From the NCBI GenBank assembly GCA_910579605.1, contig CAJTUG010000005.1:23733-87732 (forward strand): a DNA stretch of 64,000 nt, read 5' to 3'. Both the position numbers and the translations under genes were made by a program. The DNA is from an uncultured Muribaculaceae bacterium (GTDB lineage Bacteria; Bacteroidota; Bacteroidia; Bacteroidales; Muribaculaceae). Shown in pieces: positions 10,336-18,885 of the stretch. The number at the start of each line of letters is the position of its first letter. Position 1 is the first letter of the stretch. The notes beneath the pieces were generated by a model. It saw only the letters and a program-made list of their open reading frames with translations. It had not been told where the DNA came from and made no database searches.

Positions 10336-12345
10336 ATGGATATTACCTTACCACTCCTTATCTTGGCCATCCCCTTGGCGATGTTCCTAATATTGGGACT
10401 TTTCGGCATGAAGATGTCTCACAAGCTTGCCGGCGTTCTGGGCTGCCTTGGCATGGGCACAGTGCTTGTGCTTTCCTATTACACGGCATTCACATATTTC
10501 TTCTCGGGTGCTCCCGAATTCATCAATGCCGCCAACGAACGCTTGCAATATCTTGTTTTCGACCAGACCTGGCTTCAGTTTACCGATAAATTAGTTATCA
10601 AGCTGGGCTTCCTGCTCGATCCTATATCTGCCATGATGCTCGTGGTCATCACCACAATTTCTTTCATGGTACATCTCTACAGCATGGGCTATATGCGCGA
10701 CCATCATGGCGTTTATGAGCATGGATTCCAGCGTTTCTATGCATTCTTGTCGCTCTTCAGCTTCTCAATGCTTGGACTCGTGGTTGCACCCAATATCTTC
10801 CAGATGTATATTTTCTGGGAGCTTGTGGGAGCTTCTTCATATCTGCTCATCGGTTTCTACTACACCAAGGCTTCGGCTGTATCAGCTTCTAAGAAAGCGT
10901 TTATCGTAACTCGTTTTGCCGACCTCGGTTTCTTGATAGGTATTCTCGTTCTCTCTTTCTATACCGGGACATTCAATTTTACAGAATTGACATCTATACC
11001 CGTAGAAGGCATGGCCGACGTATTCCAAGTAAACGAAGGCACAGCAGAAACAGTACGTTCTATATTCCAGAACAGCGCTGCTCCAACATTTATGGGCGCA
11101 TCAGTGCTCACTTGGGCTCTTGTGCTCATCTTCATGGGCGGTATGGGTAAATCGGCCATGATGCCTCTCCACATCTGGCTTCCCGACGCTATGGAAGGTC
11201 CAACACCGGTATCGGCCCTCATCCACGCAGCAACCATGGTTGTCGCCGGTGTCTACTTAGTTGCTCGCCTCTTCCCACTCTATCTCATGGAAGAAAGCGC
11301 ATTGGTAATCATCACTGTTGTTGGTGCAATCACCGCATTCTACGCTGCTATGGTAGCCTGCACTCAGATAGACATCAAGCGCGTCTTAGCATTTTCTACA
11401 ATATCCCAGATAGCTTTTATGATGGTGTCTTTGGGTGTTGCCCGTCCAGAAATACATGAAGGATTGGGCTACATGGCATCCATGTTCCACCTATTCACAC
11501 ACGCAATGTTCAAGGCTCTCTTATTCCTTGGCGCAGGTGCCTTGATTCATGCTATCGGATCAAACGACTATACCGAAATGCATGGCCTTCGCAAATATAT
11601 GCCCATAACACATTGGACATTCCTCATAGGCTGCTTGGCTATTGCAGGTATCATCCCGTTCTCCGGCTTCTTCTCCAAAGACGAAATCCTATCGGCATGC
11701 GCCGGATACGATTGGGTGGCATACCTATGGATGTCTCTCGTTGCCGGTATGACGGCCTTCTATATGTTCCGCCTCTATTTCTTGATTTTCTGGTGGAAAG
11801 AACATAAAGTGAAAGAAGGCCATCATGCACCCCACGACCAGCCTTGGGTAATGTCGCTCCCCCTCATTATCCTCGCCGCAATCTCATGTGTAGCCGGTTT
11901 TATCCCCTTCGGCAAACTTGTGAGCTGGAACGGAATCTCCTACGATTTCATGGCTCATTTCGATTGGAGCGTTGCCGGTGTAAGCCTCACTATAGCCGTA
12001 TTAGGCATTGCATTGGCATGGAAAATGTACTGCAAAGAAAACAGCCTTCCCCAAAAATTCAAAAACGCCGTACCTGCTCTCTGGGACTGGTGCTTCCACC
12101 GTTTTTATTGGGACGAGCTTTACATGTTCATCACCCACCGTATAATTTTCGGTTGCATCTGCCGTCCATTGGCATGGTTTGACCGTAATATTATCGACGG
12201 AACAATGGACTCTTTCGCAACTGTAACCAATAAAGCGTCCGAAGCCATCAAACCGTTGCAGTCTGGTCAAATCCAGATGTACGTATGGTACTACCTTGTA
12301 GGAGCTCTTGCGTTAGGTGTCATCACAGTTCTTTGCCTCATCTAA
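10336..12345 (+). CDS. nuoL: NADH-quinone oxidoreductase subunit L
   Basis: Distal antiporter-like proton-pumping subunit with the long lateral helix. The product is 669 residues, with helix-5 Glu in YIFWELVGASSYLLIGFYY and the helix-7/8 region MPLHIWLPDAMEGPTPVSAL. The C-terminal lateral helix and final anchoring helix are present, so the length is complete. Starts 5 bp after nuoK. Confidence 0.97.
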   Translation: MDITLPLLILAIPLAMFLILGLFGMKMSHKLAGVLGCLGMGTVLVLSYYTAFTYFFSGAPEFINAANERLQYLVFDQTWLQFTDKLVIKLGFLLDPISAMMLVVITTISFMVHLYSMGYMRDHHGVYEHGFQRFYAFLSLFSFSMLGLVVAPNIFQMYIFWELVGASSYLLIGFYYTKASAVSASKKAFIVTRFADLGFLIGILVLSFYTGTFNFTELTSIPVEGMADVFQVNEGTAETVRSIFQNSAAPTFMGASVLTWALVLIFMGGMGKSAMMPLHIWLPDAMEGPTPVSALIHAATMVVAGVYLVARLFPLYLMEESALVIITVVGAITAFYAAMVACTQIDIKRVLAFSTISQIAFMMVSLGVARPEIHEGLGYMASMFHLFTHAMFKALLFLGAGALIHAIGSNDYTEMHGLRKYMPITHWTFLIGCLAIAGIIPFSGFFSKDEILSACAGYDWVAYLWMSLVAGMTAFYMFRLYFLIFWWKEHKVKEGHHAPHDQPWVMSLPLIILAAISCVAGFIPFGKLVSWNGISYDFMAHFDWSVAGVSLTIAVLGIALAWKMYCKENSLPQKFKNAVPALWDWCFHRFYWDELYMFITHRIIFGCICRPLAWFDRNIIDGTMDSFATVTNKASEAIKPLQSGQIQMYVWYYLVGALALGVITVLCLI

Positions 12346-12377
12346 GCCAACCGTTAACACAGAATATAGTAATTACA

Positions 12378-13901
12378 ATGTTTTCCAATATATTAATTTA
12401 CTTTGTGGTCATACCCCTGCTCATGCTTGCAGGGCTTGGCCTTTGCCGTAACATCCGGCAAATCCGCGCAGTGGCAGTAGTTGGCTCCCTTGCGCTGATC
12501 GCATTGTCGACATGGCTTTTGGTTGACTATCTTGGCCTCCCCGAAGAAGCTAAGACACCCATGGCCTATGTAGATTCATGGGTTTGGTTTGAACCCCTCA
12601 ACATCCACCTTGCCGTAGGTGTCGACGGTATATCTATCGCCATGTTGCTCCTATCAAGTATTATTGTATTTGCAGGTAGCTTCGCATCGTGGAAGATAGA
12701 CCAGCCAAAAGAATTCTTCTTGTGGCTCATCCTTTTGTCTACAGGAGTATTCGGTTTCTTCATATCAATAGACCTCTTCACAATGTTTATGTTCTATGAG
12801 GTTGCGCTTATCCCTATGTACCTTCTCATTGGCGTATGGGGTTCAGGACGCAAGAACTATTCGGCAATGAAGCTTACCCTCATGCTCATGGGAGGTTCTG
12901 CATTCCTTATGCTCGGCCTTATAGGTATATATTACCACAGTGCACCCGAAGGCGGACAGCTCACATGGAACATTCTCGAGATAGCTAAATATGACAGTAT
13001 CCCCCACGGATGGCAAAGCTTCTTATTCCCCATGACCTTTGTAGGTTTTGGCGTTCTCGGAGCAATGTTCCCCTTCCACACATGGAGTCCCGACGGCCAC
13101 GCGTCGGCCCCGACAGCAGTGTCTATGCTCCACGCTGGCGTTCTCATGAAACTTGGTGGTTACGGATGCTTCCGTGTGGCAATTTACCTCATGCCCCAGG
13201 CCGCTCACGAGCTTTCATTCATTTTCTTAATATTGACAGGTATATCGGTAGTATACGGTGCTTTCTGCGCATGCGTGAAAACCGACCTTAAATACATCAA
13301 CGCATATTCTTCTGTATCCCACTGCGGTCTCGTGCTCTTTGCAATCCTCATGCTCAACAGCACAGCAATGACCGGTGCAATTATGCAAATGCTCTCACAC
13401 GGCTTGATGACTGCCTTATTCTTCGCGCTTATCGGTATGATTTATGGCCGCACACACACTCGCGAGATAACCCAGATGGGCGGCATGATGCAGATTATGC
13501 CCTATCTTTCTGTTTGCTACGTTATTGCCGGTATGGCTTCGTTGGGTCTCCCTGGCCTTTCGGGTTTCGTAGCAGAAATGACCATATTCGTAGGTTCTTT
13601 TAAAGCAGGTATGGCAGAATATCTTGCAGGTGCAGGATCACTCAAACTCGTCTTCACCATTATAGCATGTTGCTCTATCGTAATCACGGCTGTATATATC
13701 CTCCGCGTAGTAGGCAAGTTGCTCTTCGGTAAAGTAGAAAACGAACACCACCGCGAACTCACAGACGCAGCATGGTGGGAACGCCTCTCTACAGTGACGC
13801 TCATACTCTGCGTTGCCGCAATAGGCTGTTTCCCCAATTTCTTCAATGAATTGATTAACACCACATTCTCGCCCGCCATCTTCAAGGTGTTGGGCATGTA
13901 A
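12378..13901 (+). CDS. nuoM: NADH-quinone oxidoreductase subunit M
   Basis: Central antiporter-like subunit of complex I. A frame extends upstream to 12285, overlapping the end of nuoL, but ATG 12378 gives a normal hydrophobic N-terminus and a 507-residue product. The key acidic helix (FTMFMFYEVALIPMYLLIGVWG) and PFHTWSPDGHASAPTAVSM are visible. Gaps of 32 bp to nuoL and 20 bp to nuoN. Confidence 0.96.
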   Translation: MFSNILIYFVVIPLLMLAGLGLCRNIRQIRAVAVVGSLALIALSTWLLVDYLGLPEEAKTPMAYVDSWVWFEPLNIHLAVGVDGISIAMLLLSSIIVFAGSFASWKIDQPKEFFLWLILLSTGVFGFFISIDLFTMFMFYEVALIPMYLLIGVWGSGRKNYSAMKLTLMLMGGSAFLMLGLIGIYYHSAPEGGQLTWNILEIAKYDSIPHGWQSFLFPMTFVGFGVLGAMFPFHTWSPDGHASAPTAVSMLHAGVLMKLGGYGCFRVAIYLMPQAAHELSFIFLILTGISVVYGAFCACVKTDLKYINAYSSVSHCGLVLFAILMLNSTAMTGAIMQMLSHGLMTALFFALIGMIYGRTHTREITQMGGMMQIMPYLSVCYVIAGMASLGLPGLSGFVAEMTIFVGSFKAGMAEYLAGAGSLKLVFTIIACCSIVITAVYILRVVGKLLFGKVENEHHRELTDAAWWERLSTVTLILCVAAIGCFPNFFNELINTTFSPAIFKVLGM

Positions 13902-13921
13902 CCTTCAAGGCATAAAAAGCA

Positions 13922-15394
13922 ATGGATTATTCGCAATTTTTAGCTATGAAACAGGAGATAGCTCTCTTGATAGTTTTCCTCCTTGTTTTCCTCTACGACA
14001 CTTTCATGCCTAAAGGCTCGCAGAAAACGTTGCCTTGGTTTACAGTGATAATGATGGCAGCTGTTACGGTTGCAGGCTTCTTCCCTTGGGGTCAGCAAAG
14101 CATTACAGCATTTGCCGGAATGTACGAAACAACACCTATTATCGTTGCCATCAAAAACATCCTCAATGTAGGCATGATAATAGTCCTCATCCAGTCTATC
14201 AAATGGGCAAACAGCACAGATATGATCATGCGCCGCGGCGAATTCTACGAACTAATCCTCGTAACGCTTTTCGGCATGTATCTCATGATTTCAGCACGTC
14301 ATTTCTTGCTCTTCGTGATAGGCCTTGAATGCGCATCTCTTCCCTTGGCTGCTATGGTGGCTCTTGACAAGAACCGCTATGAAAGCCACGAAGCTGCCGT
14401 AAAATATATTTTGACAGCCGTGTTCTCTTCTGCAATTTTCATGATGGGTCTCTCGTTTGTCTATGCTCTTTCTGGAAGCCTATATTTCCAAGACATCTAT
14501 TTCGCATTGACAAACAAACTCTCTGTGATGCTCGTTGTGGCTCTTGCTTTCGTAATTTCTGGTGTCGGCTTTAAGCTCTCCATCGTGCCGTTCCACTTGT
14601 GGACAGCCGACGTCTACCAAGGTGCGCCGACATCGGTAACATCATACCTCTCGGTAATCTCCAAAGGAGCCACCGCTTTCGCATTCCTTGTTATCCTAAC
14701 ACAGGTGTTCGGCTCTTTCTACAGCAAAGCATGGGAATGGATGCTCTATGCTCTCATAATACTTACCATTACTATCGGTAACCTCTTCGCTATCCGCCAA
14801 CGCAACATGAAACGCTTCCTGGCATTCTCTTCAATATCTCAGGCTGGCTACATCATGCTCGGTGTAATAGCTTTCAACGCCATGGGCTTGGCTGCAATGA
14901 TGTATTACATCCTTGTATACATCTTCTCCAACCTTGCCGCATTCGGTGTAATCGGAGCAATAGAGAACGCTACAGGAAAAGTATCTATGGACGACTACAA
15001 GGGCCTCTACAAAACCAATCCTCGCCTTTCTGTTGCCATGATGCTTGCAATGTTCTCCTTGGCAGGTATTCCTCCTTTTGCAGGATTCTTCTCAAAATTC
15101 TTTATCTTCACCGGAGCTATCAACCAAGGTAGCGTAGCAATCTACGTTTTGGTGCTTATCGCATTGATCAACACCATTATTTCCCTCTACTACTATCTCT
15201 TGGTTGTAAAAGCAATGTTCATCAGCGAAGACGAATGTGTGATCCCCAATTTCAAATCGGCATTCAGCGAACGTCTCGGCTTGTGGATTACAGTTGCCGG
15301 CATCCTTTTCCTCGGTATCGTAAGCTGCTTCTACAGCTCACTCCTCAACCTATCAGAAGAAGCTCCTCAGATGCTAATGTACTTTGTAGGCTAA
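13922..15394 (+). CDS. nuoN: NADH-quinone oxidoreductase subunit N
   Basis: Third antiporter-like proton-pumping subunit. The product is 490 residues. Visible signatures are FVIGLECASLPLAAMVALDK (helix-5 Glu), KLSIVPFHLWTADVYQGAPT and FSLAGIPPFAGFFSKF. Last gene of the nuo/atp unit: 25 bp after its stop lies a GC-rich hairpin. Confidence 0.96.
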   Translation: MDYSQFLAMKQEIALLIVFLLVFLYDTFMPKGSQKTLPWFTVIMMAAVTVAGFFPWGQQSITAFAGMYETTPIIVAIKNILNVGMIIVLIQSIKWANSTDMIMRRGEFYELILVTLFGMYLMISARHFLLFVIGLECASLPLAAMVALDKNRYESHEAAVKYILTAVFSSAIFMMGLSFVYALSGSLYFQDIYFALTNKLSVMLVVALAFVISGVGFKLSIVPFHLWTADVYQGAPTSVTSYLSVISKGATAFAFLVILTQVFGSFYSKAWEWMLYALIILTITIGNLFAIRQRNMKRFLAFSSISQAGYIMLGVIAFNAMGLAAMMYYILVYIFSNLAAFGVIGAIENATGKVSMDDYKGLYKTNPRLSVAMMLAMFSLAGIPPFAGFFSKFFIFTGAINQGSVAIYVLVLIALINTIISLYYYLLVVKAMFISEDECVIPNFKSAFSERLGLWITVAGILFLGIVSCFYSSLLNLSEEAPQMLMYFVG

Positions 15395-15419
15395 ACACTA
15401 ACATTCAACCATTTTTCAA

Positions 15420-15447
15420 GCGGCGGAATCTTATATGAATCCGCCGC
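15420..15447 (+). terminator. Terminator after nuoN
   Basis: An 8-bp GC-rich stem (gcggcgga / tccgccgc) with a 12-nt loop, followed by a T-rich run (tatttatttt). It ends the nuo-atp unit. Between it and the end of the next, opposite-strand gene (15448-15681) I see nothing convincing. Confidence 0.8.
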
Positions 15448-15681
15448 TATTTATTTTCAAGTTCAATCAACAATTCGGAGCCTATCTCACATAAAATTTT
15501 GACTAATAGACAGTCAACAGTTTTGCAAAATTATTCATGTTCGGAGATAGAATCGCGAGCATTGCGACTGATTGACACAGATAAAAAGCCAACTGTAGAG
15601 ATACGTTCCACAGTCGGTAAAGTATTCTGGTAGTTAGGGCAGGCCGCAACAAATACACTGTTGCCTCCAATAATCTTATAT

Positions 15682-17403
15682 TCAGAGGGTGAATCGTCCA
15701 AGAGATTGGACAGCAGCAGCAAAATCTTCTTTAGGAATAATAGCTTTGTTTCTGATTCTTTGGCGAGTATTATAAACCGTCTGTACAGAGCAATGGAGGA
15801 AGCGCGATATTTTCACACTGTCGTTGAGACCAAGGCGAACCAACGCATAAATTCGGAGTTCTGTATTTAGAATCTCACCACGCTTGAGAACAATCTGCTC
15901 GTCGGGTTTGAGAAGAGTATTGAAATCTTTAACGAAATCCGGATATATCTGGAGGAATATTCGGTCGAAATTTGCATATAGTTCTTTCAGTTCCGTGTGG
16001 GAAAGTTCCGGATTCTTAGTCATTTCTCTCAATTCCGGAAGTTTTCCGGCCACAATAAGCCTGTTAACTTTTTTACGGAATTCGTCGATCTTATTAATGT
16101 AATCGGAGCATATTGCAAAAACATCAGCAATATATTTTTCTTTAGAACGGTTAATTCTCGATAGCTCCTGAGCATCTTCACGTATATCGACATATAATGT
16201 AGATAACCTGTCGTTAGCCTCCTTTAGCTGTGCTCTTGTAGCCTGAAGTTCATCTACCCTATCTCTCAACGACGCATACAAGCTATCCTGAGCCTTTTTA
16301 GCCGACTGCAAACGTTTTAATTGGAAAACAATAAGACAACAAGCAGCCGACAGGAGGACAAGCGCTACAATCATCCACAAGAGATAATTCGTTATGGTTC
16401 TCTGCTGTTTTTCGGTTTTCTGCTGCAGCTGATCGGAAATAAGATATTGCAACTCGGCCAGACGGCCAATCCTCACACGGCTTTTAAATGTATTGGCGCA
16501 TTTAATGCAAAAAGTGATATAATCGTTAGCCCGAGTCACTTCTCCATGTTCAAAAAGAAATGCAGCCAATTCTTCAAGCGATGCGATTTCACGGTTTGCC
16601 GAGCGGATATCAGCAATAGCCGATATTATCAAAAATCTGCTCCAATTCAAATCATCACTCGTCAACATATACATTTGCGATAGCATCCAGGCATCCATAG
16701 CATCTCGCCTGGTGTTGAAATTTCGCTGTGAAAGAGCCTCTCTCAATTCTGGTATCAACTCTTTTGCCGTATCCGGCGATCTGAGGCTGTGCCATGCCGC
16801 AAACCAAAAATATTTAGACGAAATATCAACTAACGAATCCGGCACCATTTTAACCAGCCGCTGAAGCAAAGAATCGGTATCGGCCGTATATGGGGCAGTG
16901 TCGCTGGAATAGCCCAGAAATTGATCGGAATGAGTCTGGAGGAACAAAGATTTTTCTGAATAATCCAAATACAAAGAAAGTTCCAACGACGGAGGCGCAA
17001 CCGCATCAAGCGACTTTTTAGCCTCACTGAATTGGCCTGTAGCGGCAAAAATATACGATTTCATAATATTTGCCTCGTCCACTATAGTAGTATCTCCAGA
17101 CTGGCGAGCAAGATTTATGCATACATCCGCATATTTTATGGTTGAGTCTGGATTAAGCGAACTGTATGAGTTATAAATATCTCTTGCCAGCAAAGTTTTA
17201 CTTTCAAGCGCATTAGCACGATTGAAATCGCGGGTAAGGCCATTGATCACCGATTCTTTCTGTGCCACGAATTCATCAAAATGAAGCAACGCGAAATCCA
17301 GAGAATCAAGCAATTGTTCTCTCGAAGCGTTAAAAAGATTCGTGCCGGCACTCTGTAGTACCACTGCAAACAAAAAGGATAAGATAAGTATATATTTTTT
17401 CAT
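15682..17403 (-). CDS. DUF6377-type membrane-tethered HTH protein with TPR-like ectodomain
   Basis: A 573-residue protein. An upstream in-frame start at 17481 would overlap the MerR gene; ATG 17403 is preferred because it starts a clean signal peptide (MKKYILILSFLFAVVLQSAG) and lies below a TAnnTTTG element. Layout: signal peptide; about 300 residues of helical, TPR-like repeats (NSYSSLNPDSTIKYADVC); one membrane helix (LLWMIVALVLLSAACCLIVF); a coiled coil; and a C-terminal helix-turn-helix (VKISRFLHCSVQTVYNTRQR). This is the Bacteroidetes DUF6377 arrangement, thought to be a transmembrane regulator with the sensing part in the periplasm; the ligand and targets are unknown. It follows a MerR regulator and an M23 peptidase. 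Confidence 0.82.
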   Translation of the reverse strand: MKKYILILSFLFAVVLQSAGTNLFNASREQLLDSLDFALLHFDEFVAQKESVINGLTRDFNRANALESKTLLARDIYNSYSSLNPDSTIKYADVCINLARQSGDTTIVDEANIMKSYIFAATGQFSEAKKSLDAVAPPSLELSLYLDYSEKSLFLQTHSDQFLGYSSDTAPYTADTDSLLQRLVKMVPDSLVDISSKYFWFAAWHSLRSPDTAKELIPELREALSQRNFNTRRDAMDAWMLSQMYMLTSDDLNWSRFLIISAIADIRSANREIASLEELAAFLFEHGEVTRANDYITFCIKCANTFKSRVRIGRLAELQYLISDQLQQKTEKQQRTITNYLLWMIVALVLLSAACCLIVFQLKRLQSAKKAQDSLYASLRDRVDELQATRAQLKEANDRLSTLYVDIREDAQELSRINRSKEKYIADVFAICSDYINKIDEFRKKVNRLIVAGKLPELREMTKNPELSHTELKELYANFDRIFLQIYPDFVKDFNTLLKPDEQIVLKRGEILNTELRIYALVRLGLNDSVKISRFLHCSVQTVYNTRQRIRNKAIIPKEDFAAAVQSLGRFTL

Positions 17404-17441
17404 TGGATAGAATTTTCTTGCGGTTAAAAGAATTCTCAAAG

Positions 17442-17449
17442 CAAATTTA
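17442..17449 (-). promoter_or_regulatory. -7 element for the DUF6377 gene
   Basis: The minus strand reads TAAATTTG, matching the Bacteroidetes TAnnTTTG box, 38 bp upstream of ATG 17403. No good TTTG box was seen 19-20 bp further upstream, so it may be a secondary promoter inside the MerR-DUF6377 junction. It supports the downstream start. Confidence 0.5.
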
Positions 17450-17461
17450 ATACATAGCATA

Positions 17462-17806
17462 CTATTTTTTTTGTCGGCCATCCAATGCTACAAGAACATC
17501 GTTCAGTCTTGACCGTATAGCCTTAAGCTTCTCGATAGTATGCATTCTCCGATCCACATCGTGTTTGTTTTTCCTGATATAATCTTTTGCTGCTTCAATT
17601 TTAAGGCCCTTCTCCTTGAGCAAGAACGATATCAATCGGAGAAGCTCTATATCTTTAGGAGTGTATAATCTTATTCCTCCTGGATTTCGCGAAGGCTTAA
17701 GTTCGCTAAACTCACGCTCCCAAAAGCGAAGCGTACTCTGATTGACACCAAGCATTTCTGAGACATCGCGTATACGATAAAATTTTTTAGAGAGTCTGTC
17801 GTCCAT
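17462..17806 (-). CDS. MerR family transcriptional regulator
   Basis: A small DNA-binding regulator of 114 residues. The N-terminal winged HTH is clear (FYRIRDVSEMLGVNQSTLRF followed by WEREF and GGIRLYTPKDIELL), then a helix that should form the dimer coiled coil. No effector domain or metal-binding cysteines are present, so the signal is unknown. It starts 3 bp after the M23 peptidase stop and is surely co-transcribed with it. Small MerR proteins next to M23 peptidases recur in Bacteroidales; a role in envelope control is inference. Confidence 0.88.
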   Translation of the reverse strand: MDDRLSKKFYRIRDVSEMLGVNQSTLRFWEREFSELKPSRNPGGIRLYTPKDIELLRLISFLLKEKGLKIEAAKDYIRKNKHDVDRRMHTIEKLKAIRSRLNDVLVALDGRQKK

Positions 17807-17809
17807 ACG

Positions 17810-18781
17810 TCAATCCATAACATGCCCGGCATTTTCGGCCAAGCGAACCAATTCGTCATATTGTTCGGGCGTGATATCGTAGAAATAATAATTCACCGGA
17901 TTCTGCGGCTCTCCTCTATGTCTCACCTCGTAGTGAAGATGAGGCCCGGTACTTTTGCCCGTATTACCTACATAACCTATAAGGTCTCCTCTACAGACGC
18001 TCTGCCCTGCTTTGACGTTGAATTTAGATAAGTGAGCATAGCGCGTAGAATAGTTATAGCCATGATCGATTTCTATGAGATTCCCATATGCGCTTTTCCA
18101 CGATGAATTTGTCACAATACCATCGGCCGTTGCGTATACAGGAGTTCCTATCGGAGCAGAAAAATCCAATCCTTCATGAAACTTGGTAGTGCCATATATT
18201 GGATCACGGCGTACTCCATAGCCCGAAGCCATGGTTCTGAGAAACTTTTCGGGCACCGGTTGTATCGCAGGAATATGGGCTATACGATCTTTCTGCCTGC
18301 CAGCTTCTTTCGCGAGATAATCAAACGAATTTATTTGAGAGAAAAGCATCTGGTCAAGCCTATCGAGTTTAGAGCCTACTGTGGCCACCAAAGCATTATC
18401 GCTCAATGAATCCATACGGTCCAAGTTTCGTTGGCGTTCCAGACCGGCATACCGTCTGGCAGGCGAGAGCGGCTCGCTCTGCATCATTACACGATAAAAA
18501 TTATTATCACGCTCTGCAATATCTTCCATCACCGCAAGAGCCTCGTCAGCCTGTCGGTTCATAATTTCTATCCTTGCCTCAAGGCGCTGGTTTTGTTTGC
18601 GCAATTCCCGCTCTCGAGGAAAATCTACAAGATAATACAGGAAAGCGATCAAAACCAACGATCCAAGCAAACTTATACCCCAATTCCTCAGGGTTATACC
18701 AATCCTGTCTTTCCGCGACGGAAAGACCCGTTCATATCTGCCGGTAGATTGGTTGAACCTGTAAAAAACCTTTTGTCGCAT
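17810..18781 (-). CDS. M23 family metallopeptidase (LytM domain), membrane anchored
   Basis: Probable peptidoglycan endopeptidase or its regulator. The 323-residue product has an N-terminal cytoplasmic stretch, one membrane helix (NWGISLLGSLVLIAFLYYLV), a coiled coil of about 60 residues, and a C-terminal M23 domain. The zinc ligands appear intact: FHEGLD (His about 201, Asp four residues on) and GPHLHYEV (about 280). An active enzyme is therefore likely, unlike degenerate EnvC-type proteins. First gene of the M23-MerR-DUF6377 unit, divergent from alaS with back-to-back promoters. Confidence 0.9.
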   Translation of the reverse strand: MRQKVFYRFNQSTGRYERVFPSRKDRIGITLRNWGISLLGSLVLIAFLYYLVDFPRERELRKQNQRLEARIEIMNRQADEALAVMEDIAERDNNFYRVMMQSEPLSPARRYAGLERQRNLDRMDSLSDNALVATVGSKLDRLDQMLFSQINSFDYLAKEAGRQKDRIAHIPAIQPVPEKFLRTMASGYGVRRDPIYGTTKFHEGLDFSAPIGTPVYATADGIVTNSSWKSAYGNLIEIDHGYNYSTRYAHLSKFNVKAGQSVCRGDLIGYVGNTGKSTGPHLHYEVRHRGEPQNPVNYYFYDITPEQYDELVRLAENAGHVMD

Positions 18782-18782
18782 A

Positions 18783-18814
18783 TTTGCAAAAGTGAGTTTT
18801 TTGGAGTAATTTTG
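18783..18814 (+). promoter_or_regulatory. Promoter of alaS
   Basis: TTTG at 18783-18786, a 20-bp spacer and TAATTTTG at 18807-18814 match the Bacteroidetes housekeeping consensus. Transcription should begin near 18821, giving a leader of about 65 nt before ATG 18886. It overlaps the opposite promoter. Confidence 0.75.
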
Positions 18815-18827
18815 CGCTCGATTAGCG

Positions 18828-18859
18828 CAAAGTTAGCAAAAATTGCTCATAGCGTCAAA
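18828..18859 (-). promoter_or_regulatory. Promoter of the M23-MerR-DUF6377 unit
   Basis: On the minus strand: TTTG at 18859-18856, a 20-bp spacer and TAACTTTG at 18835-18828. Predicted start near 18821, about 40 nt before the M23 ATG. It mirrors the alaS promoter, with both start points at almost the same base pair. Confidence 0.75.
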
Positions 18860-18885
18860 TATGATTATTAAAATATCTTCCAAAT

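Noticed and set aside
15531..15722. A 63-codon minus-strand frame in the gap after nuoN, overlapping the end of the DUF6377 gene
   Set aside because: Out of frame with the DUF6377 gene, which ends normally; no family, promoter or coupling seen. Not excluded as a small gene, but unsupported.
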